From NCBI RefSeq assembly GCF_010104355.1, contig NZ_CP044972.1, positions 1,798,001 through 1,862,000 of the forward strand: a DNA stretch of 64,000 bases. Direction: 5' to 3'. This stretch comes from Hydrogenophaga sp. PBL-H3. GTDB lineage: Bacteria; Pseudomonadota; Gammaproteobacteria; Burkholderiales; Burkholderiaceae_C. Made by a program: the position numbers and the translations under genes. The notes under the pieces were generated by a model. That model saw only the letters and a list, made by a program, of their open reading frames with translations. It was not told the DNA's origin and searched no databases. Below, piece by piece: positions 54,377 to 61,946 of this stretch. How positions within the stretch are numbered: position 1 is the first letter of the stretch; every line of letters begins with the position of its first letter.

Positions 54377-54452
54377 GGTGTGCATCATCTTCATCGTGCA
54401 CACGATGCCTCGGCGCTGGGTCTATCTCAAGATGGGATTGCCGGACGCATAC

Positions 54453-54460
54453 GGTTGATG
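54453..54460 (+). repeat. Target-site duplication of the IS66 element, right copy
   Basis: GGTTGATG, identical to 51080-51087. It is part of a leucine-rich-repeat codon series (Leu-Ile-Asn). Confidence 0.93.
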
Positions 54461-55143
54461 AGGGAGGCCAGCGGGCCCAGATCGCTTAACTGGGTGCAAC
54501 CGCCCAGGTTCAGCCACTGCAGGTTGGTGAAGGAAGCCAGGGGCGCCAGATCACTGAGCTGGGTGCAACCGCTCAGGTTCAGCCTTTGCAGGCTGGTGAG
54601 GGAAGCCAGGGGCGCCAAATCGCGGAGCTGCTCGCATTCGCTCAGGTCCAGCGACTGCAGGGCTGCGAGGGATGCCAGCGGGGCCAGATCTTTGAGCTTG
54701 TCACAGCTGCGCAGGTCCATCAACTGCAAGGCTGTGAGGGAAGTCAGCGGCGCTAGATCAGTTAGCTGGTGGCAACCGCGCAGGTCCAGCGATTTCAGTC
54801 CTGTGACGCAGGCCAGCGGCGCCAGATCATTTATTTGGTGGCAGTTGCTAAGGTCAAGCGTCTGCAGCTTGGTGAGAGAGGCCAGTGGCGCGAGATCGCT
54901 AAGTTGGTCGCAGCCGCTCAGGTTTAGACACTGCAAGTCGAGGAGGGAAGCAAGCGGCGCCAATTCGATAAGCTGGTGGCAATTGGTCAGATGCAACTCC
55001 ACGAGTGAGCCAGAAAGCTTCGCCAAGTCGCTTGGCAAGACTTCAATACGCAAATCGCTCAGGGACAACGTCCTTGCGCCGTCTTGCGCAACCTCCTCAA
55101 TCATGGCACGTGCGATGGCTTCGGCTCGAATATGTCGTGGCAT
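54453..55143 (-). pseudogene. Leucine-rich-repeat protein, 5' part, disrupted by IS66
   Basis: About 230 codons survive. After an N-terminal ~40 residues (MPRHIRAEAIARAMIEEVAQ...) come eight tandem 23-residue repeats of the form LQxLNLSGCxQLSDLAPLAS. The remaining frame would end in eight residues from the IS66 terminal repeat, and a ninth repeat survives at 51014-51087. The gene starts 14 bp after the integrase stop on the same strand, so it probably shares its transcript. The protein has no signal peptide or membrane segment. LRR arrays bind proteins; no function is known here. Confidence 0.88.
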
Positions 55144-55157
55144 TCGCTTTAGCCTGA

Positions 55158-56624
55158 TTAAACGAGTTGAAGAATAGGGTCAGGCGAAGGCACAGCTTGC
55201 AGGTTTTTTCTCTCAGCCTGGGTGTCGAATTTCACGCAGGCCTGCTCCAGTATCCAAGTTTCAATTCTTTCGTGGTGAACTCGTAGCAGATCGAGGGGGC
55301 GTCGCTTGTAGTGCTTTTCTGCAGTCGCGCTGGGCTTATGGCCTTGAATCTGTGCCACCACACCTGCGGGTATTTCCAGCCATTCTGTCAGGCTCGCGAA
55401 CGAGCGTCGGAGCCCGTGGAGGGTCAGGCCCTCAACTCCTGCCGCTTTGCACGCGCGAGTGTGCGGAGTGTTTGGCTCGGACAGTTTGCCGCCTGCACCC
55501 CGCATCTTGACATCACCTACAGGTGCATCCACTCCCATGTGGACGGCTTTCTCAGCGCGGCGCCTGACATTCGTGGGGCTCATGTCCAGAGCGTAAACGC
55601 TGGAAAACACCCACTCGTTGCGACGTGGAAGGGTGGACAGTAGATGAGCTACGTAGGGCGTGAGCGGGATCTCCCTTGTCCCTTCCACCTTGTCCTTGAT
55701 GCTTATGCCTTTCCATTGCGTGTTTACGTCTGCCCACTGCAAGGCCAACACTTCACCTGGCCTTGCACCGGTTAAGAGCAGCATCTGTAGGTAAGCGGCG
55801 ATGCATGGGTTTTGTATTTGCCGAACCTGTCCAAACCATGCGGACAGTTGTTCACGTGTCAAGACGTCGGACTTGACACCAGCTTTTCCAAGCGCCTCCC
55901 TGGCCTTGCGACTTTTAGCGGGGTTCTGAGTCGGAACAATACCTGCGTACTGCTGCTGTTCGGCGCACCACCTCAAGAACACTGAGAGCAAACGCCAAGC
56001 AAGTCGAGCCGACGACGGGCGGGTTTTCCCCTCAGCTGCAGCCCAACTTTCGATAGCGGTGCTGTCCAAGGAGCTGAGCCGCATTGGCATCAACGCTGCC
56101 AGCGGTCCAGGCTGCGTTTTGCGGTCAGTCTGCCCACGGCGTTTGGAAGGTTCGCCGCCTGGGGAGGCCTTGATGAGGTGGTCGCGCAGATGCAACTCTC
56201 CCCAGTGGGGTCGGCGCTCTGCGACATAGGCCGTCCAAGCTTCTCCCACAGTTACCTCCCTTGCCACCTCCTGTGCCTTAGATGCTCTGCGCGACTCATG
56301 TTGCAGTCGATCAATCTCACGGGGGTCCTGTCCCCTGTCCAACATTACTGCCAGGGCGCGAGCTTCCGTGCGCGCTTGGTCGATGCTCCATATGCGAACG
56401 TCGCCAATAGTGCGCCGGATGGTTTGCCTATTCAGCTTTGACTCGAATACGAACGACTTGGCTCCCGTGTTCGTAACCCTGACGCGCAAGCCGGGGACTT
56501 TGGTATCGCGCAGAAAGCTTTGGGCTTTGGAGTCAGCGCGGCAGTTCAAGCGCTCGATGGCCCCTGCAGTCAGTTCTATGGCCTGGCTAGTATCCGGTGC
56601 ATCGGTTTTTTTTGGTCTAGCCAT
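55158..56624 (-). CDS. int: Tyrosine-type site-specific integrase of the island
   Basis: A 488-residue P4/CP4-57-like integrase with a DUF4102-type N-terminal arm-binding domain (KVPGLRVRVTNTGAKSFVFE). The catalytic domain has TGARPGEVLALQW (catalytic Arg, about residue 298), LHGLRRSFASL (HxxR) and GHKPSATAEKHYKRR (late His and the nucleophilic Tyr). It inserts and, with an excision factor, excises the island at tRNA-His. The ATG at 56624 (MARPKKTDAPDTSQAIELTAG) is preferred; the longer in-frame version reads through the arm-type repeats. It lies about 185 bp inside the right attachment repeat. Confidence 0.94.
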   Translation of the reverse strand: MARPKKTDAPDTSQAIELTAGAIERLNCRADSKAQSFLRDTKVPGLRVRVTNTGAKSFVFESKLNRQTIRRTIGDVRIWSIDQARTEARALAVMLDRGQDPREIDRLQHESRRASKAQEVAREVTVGEAWTAYVAERRPHWGELHLRDHLIKASPGGEPSKRRGQTDRKTQPGPLAALMPMRLSSLDSTAIESWAAAEGKTRPSSARLAWRLLSVFLRWCAEQQQYAGIVPTQNPAKSRKAREALGKAGVKSDVLTREQLSAWFGQVRQIQNPCIAAYLQMLLLTGARPGEVLALQWADVNTQWKGISIKDKVEGTREIPLTPYVAHLLSTLPRRNEWVFSSVYALDMSPTNVRRRAEKAVHMGVDAPVGDVKMRGAGGKLSEPNTPHTRACKAAGVEGLTLHGLRRSFASLTEWLEIPAGVVAQIQGHKPSATAEKHYKRRPLDLLRVHHERIETWILEQACVKFDTQAERKNLQAVPSPDPILQLV

Positions 56625-56662
56625 GTTGGGCCTTATCAGTTCAGAAGCCAGATTGGCATTTC

Positions 56663-56681
56663 GTGTAGCCACAGTGTAGCC
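56663..56681 (+). promoter_or_regulatory. Candidate integrase arm-type sites, right end
   Basis: Two GTGTAGCC copies at 56663 and 56674, 11 bp apart, matching the pair at 27688-27706 in sequence, spacing and orientation. They overlap the integrase promoter region, so integrase binding here could also repress its own gene. Confidence 0.5.
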
Positions 56682-56809
56682 AAAAATCCTCAGTTTTGAT
56701 GAATACGGATCAACGGAGAAACTGGATAAATGCACAGATATAATCGTATAAGGTGTTGAGTTGTATATTATTTGTCTACAAAGATCAACACCGTGAAATG
56801 ATTACTTGG

Positions 56810-56859
56810 CAGGATTGTGATTCCTGTTGTCGTGGGTTCGAGCCCCATCAGCCACCCCA
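56810..56859 (+). repeat. Right island attachment repeat (attR), 50-bp direct repeat
   Basis: Exact copy of 27582-27631. It is the displaced original 3' end of the chromosomal tRNA-His; no 5' half precedes it, so it is not a second tRNA gene. Chromosomal sequence resumes after it. Confidence 0.93.
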
Positions 56860-56866
56860 CCATTTG

Positions 56867-56911
56867 AACCCCAGCAAGGCCTTGACAAAGGCTTTGCTGG
56901 GGTTTCGTGTT
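56867..56911 (+). terminator. Original tRNA-His terminator, stranded behind attR
   Basis: Arms 56867-56883 and 56888-56904 form a 17-bp stem (one G-U) around a GACA loop, followed by TTCGTGTTTC. It sits eight bases after the tRNA 3' repeat, where the tRNA-His terminator would be before integration. It may also separate the leftward HlyD operon from the island. Confidence 0.75.
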
Positions 56912-56936
56912 TCTGGCCCTGCCAGAATCACCGGCG

Positions 56937-57782
56937 TCAGCGCACCGAGTTGACCTTGGCCGCAGCCAGACTGCCAATGCCGGGGAAGTCCACCCGGCAG
57001 CGCAGGCCACCCGGAATCTTTCCGTTGGGGTTGGGCAGTTCCAGCTGCACGCCATAGGTGCCACTGGCCGCGTCGAACACGCGGTCCACCACCTTGACCT
57101 TGGCGTCGTACACCTCGCCGGCTTCGGTCTTCACCTGCCCGCTGGTGCCCTGCTTGAGCTGGCCAAACGTGGCCAGCGGCAGCACCACCTCCACGCGCAG
57201 CGGGTCCATGCGGGCCAGTTTCAGGATGGGCTTGCGCCCGTTGCCAGCCTCGGCGAGGTCGCCGGGGTTGAGCATGCGGTCCACCACCACGCCGTTGAAC
57301 GGACTGCGCAAGGTCTTCTGGTTGAGCAGGTCCATCGAGCGCTGCAGTTCCAGGCGCGCCAGCTCCTGGTTCTCCATCGCTTCCTTGAGCTCGGCCTCGG
57401 CCAGCCTGCGTTCGGTCTCCGCTTCGTCGCGCGCCTGCGCCGAGAGAAAGTTGCCACCGTGCAGTTCGTCGGAGCGCTTGGTCTTGCGCTGCGCGTATTC
57501 CATGCGGTTCTTCGACGCGGCGATGCGCCCGTCGGCCTGGGCGCGAAAGCGCGCCACGGCCAAGGCCGAGCGCTCCAGCGCGGCGTCCAGTTCCACCACG
57601 GTCTGACCGGCTTTCACCTCGTCACCGCGCTGCACATGGATGCGGTGGATCAGGCCCTCCACGGCGCTGCGGATCTCCACCGTCTGCGACGGCTCCAGCA
57701 GACAGTCGAAGCTGGCGGCGGTGCCGTGAAGCGGCAGGACCAGCAGGCAGGCGGCAGCGAGCAGGTGAGGGCGGTGGTTCAT
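56937..57782 (-). CDS. HlyD-family periplasmic adaptor
   Basis: A 281-residue protein with an N-terminal signal-like segment (LLAAACLLVLPLHGTAAS). The barrel-sandwich hybrid halves are IRSAVEGLIHRIHVQRGDEVKAGQTVVELD and LRSPFNGVVVDRMLNPGDLAEAG, separated by a coiled coil. A C-terminal beta-barrel part ends the protein. The ATG at 57782 overlaps the secA-like stop (ATGA). It is the last gene of a four-gene leftward operon and may link the inner-membrane components to an outer-membrane partner not seen here. Confidence 0.87.
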   Translation of the reverse strand: MNHRPHLLAAACLLVLPLHGTAASFDCLLEPSQTVEIRSAVEGLIHRIHVQRGDEVKAGQTVVELDAALERSALAVARFRAQADGRIAASKNRMEYAQRKTKRSDELHGGNFLSAQARDEAETERRLAEAELKEAMENQELARLELQRSMDLLNQKTLRSPFNGVVVDRMLNPGDLAEAGNGRKPILKLARMDPLRVEVVLPLATFGQLKQGTSGQVKTEAGEVYDAKVKVVDRVFDAASGTYGVQLELPNPNGKIPGGLRCRVDFPGIGSLAAAKVNSVR

Positions 57783-59779
57783 GGTTGTCTCCCGGAAAAT
57801 GACAACAGCTGGTCCAGCTGCTGGTCTTGCTTGAGGGTCTGTACCCGAGTCTGGGCCTGCAGCCGCTGCGCGCGCGCCTGCGCGAGCCGGCGCAGGGCCT
57901 GGACAAGCTTGGGTGAGAGGGCTTGTCCGCGGCTGAGCCGGGCCCGCGCCAGCCGCGTGGCCCACGGTGCGTGCAAGGTGAATATCTCGTCCTGAAGCGA
58001 CACCAGGGCCGAACAGCTGCCGGGGTCGCCCTGGCGGGCGCAGCGGCCAAACAACTGGCGGTCCACGCGCTGCGACTCGTGGTACTCGGTCAGCACCACA
58101 TGCAGCCCGCCGCGCTGGAGCACGTCGTCTTCGAGCAGGATGTCGGTGCCCCGGCCGGCCATGTTGGTCGCCACGGTGATCCGTCCGGCGTGGCCCGCCT
58201 GGGCGACCACCTCGGCTTCGATGTGGTCCTGCTTGGCGTTGAGCAAGGCGTGCGGCAGGCCGCGCTCGTGCAGCACCGCGCTGATTTCTTCCGACGCCTT
58301 GACCGAGCGCGTGCCAATCAACACGGGCCGACCATCAACCTGTGCGATGCGCTGCACCTCGTCGGCCACCGCCTGCCATTTCTCGGCGGTGGTGAGAAAG
58401 ACACGGGTGGGCGCCATCACCCGGAGTGACGGTCTGTGCAGCGGGATCGGCACCACCGAGAGGCCATACACCGCGTTCAGTTCTCCGGCCACTTCGCTCG
58501 CCGTGCCGGTCATGCCGCCAAGCACCAGGTAGCGGCGGAACAGCCGCTGGTAGGTGATGCGCGCGAGCGTGCGGCGCTCGTCGGTGAGCTCCACCCCTTC
58601 CTTGGTCTCGATCATCTGGTGCAAGCCGCGCTCCCAGCTTCGGTCGGGCAGGATGCGACCGGTCGACTCGTCGACGATCTGCACCTTGCCCTCGGCCACC
58701 ACGTAGTGTTCGTCGCGGCGGAAGAAGTGCAGTGCGCTCAGGGCCTGGCGCACCAATTCCTCGCGTCCGCGCGTGGAGGTCCACATACCGGGCAGGTCTT
58801 GCGCGAAGGCGTCCACGCGGTCGATGCCCTCGTCGGTGAGCACGACGCGGTGGGCGGCCAGGTCGATCTCGCAGTCGGCACCGGGCTGCATCGCTTGCGC
58901 CAGCGCCAAGGCCTGCGTGCAGTTCTCGGCCAGCTCGTTGCCGGGTGCGGTGGCCGACAGGATCAATGGCGTGCGGGCTTCGTCGATGAACACGCTGTCG
59001 GCCTCGTCGACGATGGCGAAGTGCAGGCCACGCAGCACCAGGCCCGCACCCGCGCTCGCGCCGCCCAGGCGCTCCAGCGAGAGGTGCAGCGGACTCTGGC
59101 GCACACCGAGTGCCACGCGGTCGCGCAGGTAGTCGAAGGCGATTTCCTTGTTGGTGCAATAGGTGATGGGCCGTGCATACGCGCGTGCCCGTTCGACGGG
59201 CGACAGGCCCTGTATCACCGCGCCTGCGTCCAGGCCGACAAACCGGTAGAGCGGGCCGAGTTCTTCGGCATCGCGCTCCGCCAGGTAGTCGTTCACCGTG
59301 ATGACGTGCACCGGCCGCCCGGCCAGCGCTGCCGTGGCGGCGGCCAGCGCGGCGGTGAGCGTCTTGCCTTCACCCGTGGCCATTTCCACCAGACGACCAT
59401 GCAGCAGGCCCCAGGCCCCCATGAGCTGGGTGTCGAAATGGCGCCGGCCAAGCACGCGCCCGGTGGCTTCGCGCAGCAGCGCGAAAGCCTCGCCCGTGAG
59501 CGCCGGGGTGAAGCCTTCGCGCCGCAGGCCCGGGCGCAAGCGGTCGATGCGCGCGCGCAGGGCCGCGTCGTCCAGGTTCGCCACACCGGGGTTGTGCTCT
59601 CGCACCACGTCCAGCAGGGGCTGGTAGCGACGCCGTGCCCGCAAGGCGCGTTGCTGCAAAGGCCTCAGCGTGGCCGAGTAGATCGTTCGGGCCAGGCGGT
59701 CGGTCCAGCCGGGCTGGCCCTGGCCGCGCTCGGCGAAGGGGCGCAACACCAGATCGGGGTGGCTGAGCGCGCGCGACAT
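57779..59779 (-). CDS. SecA-like translocase ATPase (short accessory paralogue)
   Basis: A 666-residue SecA paralogue. Walker A is MATGEGKTLTAALAA (about residues 131-145), the DEAD-type motif is IVDEADSVFIDEARTPLIL (about 253-271), and motif VI appears as RVDRQLFGRCARQGDPGS. It is much shorter than housekeeping SecA (about 900 residues) and lacks the C-terminal zinc-binding SEC-C motif and most of the helical wing. It is therefore not the general secretion ATPase. Placement between two HlyD-type adaptors and an M50 membrane protein suggests a dedicated export ATPase. It begins four bp after the M50 gene. Confidence 0.88.
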   Translation of the reverse strand: MSRALSHPDLVLRPFAERGQGQPGWTDRLARTIYSATLRPLQQRALRARRRYQPLLDVVREHNPGVANLDDAALRARIDRLRPGLRREGFTPALTGEAFALLREATGRVLGRRHFDTQLMGAWGLLHGRLVEMATGEGKTLTAALAAATAALAGRPVHVITVNDYLAERDAEELGPLYRFVGLDAGAVIQGLSPVERARAYARPITYCTNKEIAFDYLRDRVALGVRQSPLHLSLERLGGASAGAGLVLRGLHFAIVDEADSVFIDEARTPLILSATAPGNELAENCTQALALAQAMQPGADCEIDLAAHRVVLTDEGIDRVDAFAQDLPGMWTSTRGREELVRQALSALHFFRRDEHYVVAEGKVQIVDESTGRILPDRSWERGLHQMIETKEGVELTDERRTLARITYQRLFRRYLVLGGMTGTASEVAGELNAVYGLSVVPIPLHRPSLRVMAPTRVFLTTAEKWQAVADEVQRIAQVDGRPVLIGTRSVKASEEISAVLHERGLPHALLNAKQDHIEAEVVAQAGHAGRITVATNMAGRGTDILLEDDVLQRGGLHVVLTEYHESQRVDRQLFGRCARQGDPGSCSALVSLQDEIFTLHAPWATRLARARLSRGQALSPKLVQALRRLAQARAQRLQAQTRVQTLKQDQQLDQLLSFSGRQP

Positions 59780-59783
59780 CGCC

Positions 59784-61946
59784 CTACACCTGGAACTGTG
59801 TGAGGAACACGCGGCGGATGCCGCGGTACCACTGCCGACCCAGTGGCTCGCGCTGATGGTCAAAGCGCACATGCACCCGCTGGCCGAAAAGCTCGGCCGC
59901 CGGGCCGCTGGGTATCTCCACGTCGAACTGGAACAGCCGCTCCAGCGTCTTCGTTCCATGCGGATCCTGCGGGTCGGTGGCGATGCGTCCGCCGCCGCTG
60001 GTGGCCAGCGCGCGGCTGGGCAGCAGCGATTCTCCCGCCGGCACTTCGCGCACCACGCGTCCTTCGATCACCTGGGCCAGTTGATCCGAGAGGCGCACCT
60101 GCACCCGGTCGGTGGTCAGCCGCACCACATCGATCTCGGCCTGGGTGATGACCACCCGCGCCAGCGTGGTCTGTTGCACCCGCGCCGGGTCGATCACATA
60201 GCCCAGCACCTCGCCCTGGCGCAGATAGCGCCCAAGCAGGTCGCCGCCCTGGGGCAGCTGGAAGACGCCAGCCGCACCGGCCACCGCCACCAGGCGATCG
60301 GCGTGCTCGCGCGCCAGGCGCAGGCCGGTCTGCTCGGCCTGCAGCTTCTGCCGCACGATCTCGGCTTCGGCCGGCTGGCTGAACATGCGCGAGGCCAGTT
60401 CGATGCCCAGCTCGTCGACTCGCGCCTGAAGTCGCTGCAACTCGGCCTGCAGGGCTGGGTCCTCCAGCCGCACCAGTGCGTCACCGGGTCGCACGCTGCT
60501 GCCAGGCACCGCAAGCACCGCCGTCACAAAGCCGTTGCGCCCCGCGCGCACCAGCGATTCGTCGGGTAGCCACACCACGCCTTCGGCCTGGGTGCGAAAG
60601 GGCATGGGCACGACCAGCACCAGCACGAGCAGCGTGGCCAGCGCACCGCCCACCACGGCCATGCTGCGGGTGCGGTGGCGGGCCAGCCGTCCGCTCGTGA
60701 ACAAATGACGCAGGCCCTTGAACACGGGCACCAATGCCATGGTGGCCACCGCCCAGAGCGCCAGCAGCACGCCGATGAAGAAGAACTGCGTGGCCACGAA
60801 CAGCGCGATGGCCACCGTGACGAAGATGCGGTAGAGGGTGGACGCGAAGCCGTAGAACAGGAACCACAGTCGTTCGCCCGTGGTGTGCGCCACATCCTCA
60901 CCGTCCCGCACGCCCAGCAGGTAGCGCTCGAACAGGTGGCTCCAGTATTTCAGCGAGCGCTGCGCCAGGTTGGGCATCTCGATCAGATCGACCAGGATGT
61001 AATAGGCGTCGTAGCGCAGCAGGGGGTTGCCGTTGAAGATCACCGTGGACATGCCCGCCACCAGCATCACGTTGAACAGCACCGCCCGCACCAGGCCCGG
61101 CTCGGCCATCAGCCAGAGGTAGAAGGCCAGCGCCGCCACGAACATCTCCACCAGCATGCCGGCCGCGCCCACCACCGCGCGCTGCGTCTTGGAGCGGAAT
61201 ACCGTGGCGGCCGAGGCCTCCACATAGGGCACGGGCATCAAGACCAGGAACATCAGGCCCATGTCGTGCACTTCGCCACCGCCGGCCTTGGTGGCGTAGG
61301 CGTGGCCGAGTTCGTGCAGGGCCTTGAGTGCCGGGAACACCAGCCACAGCAACAGCAGGTTGTCCACGGCCAGCACGCGGTCACTGAGGTTCTCGGTGAG
61401 CTCACCCCATTGGGCCGGCACCATCAGCAGCGCCGGCAGCACCACCACCAGCCACAGCAGCGCCCCCCAGCGGCTCCACAGCGGGCGCGCCAGCCACTGG
61501 GTGCGGTTCAGAAAAGTCTCCGGGTCCCACAGGGGCAGGCGCAGCGCCATGGGGTTGGTCCATGAGCGGCGGCGCTTGGTGTTCACCTCGCGCTCGCCAC
61601 GCTCGAACAGCTCGGCGGTGTCGGGCGTCACGTCGGTCTGCAGCAGGTCGGTGCCATGCAACTGGCCCAGCAGCTGGATGACCTCGTCCTGCGTGGGCGC
61701 GTCGTCGCCCAGGTGGCGGTTGGCAATGGTCCACAGCTCGTCCACCGTGCGTTCGCCGTTCATGGCCGCAATCAGCAGCCGCGCGGCCGGCGTGAAACGG
61801 TGCACGCGCCCGGTGGCCGGGTCTTGCAGCAGGTACCAGACCTCGCCCCGGTAGCGGTGGCGGTACAGGCGGGCCTGGGTGCGCAAGCGAGGTCGCAGCG
61901 CCGACACCCGGTGCCACGAACTGCTGGTGACCGGTCCGCTGCTCAC
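59784..61946 (-). CDS. PqqD-like/M50 metallopeptidase/HlyD-like fusion membrane protein
   Basis: A 720-residue multidomain protein. The N-terminal ~110 residues resemble PqqD-type peptide-binding domains (VWYLLQDPATGRVHRF). Then come about 6-8 membrane segments with the M50 zinc motif HELGH (about 211-215) and NGNPLLRYDAYY (about 302-313), the third-ligand region. The C-terminal ~250 residues are an adaptor-like barrel-sandwich region (LVRAGRNGFVTAVLAVPGSSVRPGDALVRLEDP). The GTG start overlaps the upstream gene's stop. Whether it acts as a protease or as a membrane anchor in transport is not clear. Confidence 0.82.
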   Translation of the reverse strand: MSSGPVTSSSWHRVSALRPRLRTQARLYRHRYRGEVWYLLQDPATGRVHRFTPAARLLIAAMNGERTVDELWTIANRHLGDDAPTQDEVIQLLGQLHGTDLLQTDVTPDTAELFERGEREVNTKRRRSWTNPMALRLPLWDPETFLNRTQWLARPLWSRWGALLWLVVVLPALLMVPAQWGELTENLSDRVLAVDNLLLLWLVFPALKALHELGHAYATKAGGGEVHDMGLMFLVLMPVPYVEASAATVFRSKTQRAVVGAAGMLVEMFVAALAFYLWLMAEPGLVRAVLFNVMLVAGMSTVIFNGNPLLRYDAYYILVDLIEMPNLAQRSLKYWSHLFERYLLGVRDGEDVAHTTGERLWFLFYGFASTLYRIFVTVAIALFVATQFFFIGVLLALWAVATMALVPVFKGLRHLFTSGRLARHRTRSMAVVGGALATLLVLVLVVPMPFRTQAEGVVWLPDESLVRAGRNGFVTAVLAVPGSSVRPGDALVRLEDPALQAELQRLQARVDELGIELASRMFSQPAEAEIVRQKLQAEQTGLRLAREHADRLVAVAGAAGVFQLPQGGDLLGRYLRQGEVLGYVIDPARVQQTTLARVVITQAEIDVVRLTTDRVQVRLSDQLAQVIEGRVVREVPAGESLLPSRALATSGGGRIATDPQDPHGTKTLERLFQFDVEIPSGPAAELFGQRVHVRFDHQREPLGRQWYRGIRRVFLTQFQV

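Larger units (their letters stand above)
51088..54452 (-). mobile_element. Intact IS66-family insertion sequence with a Crp/Fnr passenger gene
   Basis: Length 3365 bp. The 23-base terminal repeats (51088-51110 and 54430-54452) match at 21 positions; the left one starts GTAAGCGTGCGGCAATCCCA. Both ends are flanked by the 8-bp target duplication GGTTGATG (51080-51087 and 54453-54460), the size IS66 elements make. It carries tnpA, tnpB and tnpC on the minus strand. Unusually, a Crp/Fnr-type regulator gene lies between tnpC and the left end. It is inserted in a leucine-rich-repeat gene. Confidence 0.92.

Noticed and set aside
54461..55000. The regularly spaced 69-bp repeats as a CRISPR array
   Set aside because: The repeats are in-frame codons for 23-residue leucine-rich repeats with no unique spacers between them; no cas genes are nearby.
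56810..56859. A second tRNA-His gene
   Set aside because: Only the 3' 50 bases are present; the acceptor and D-arm 5' half is missing. It is the attR copy of the tRNA end.
57779..59779. The SecA-like gene as the housekeeping secA
   Set aside because: It is about 230 residues too short, lacks the C-terminal zinc motif, and lies in an operon of adaptors and an M50 protein.
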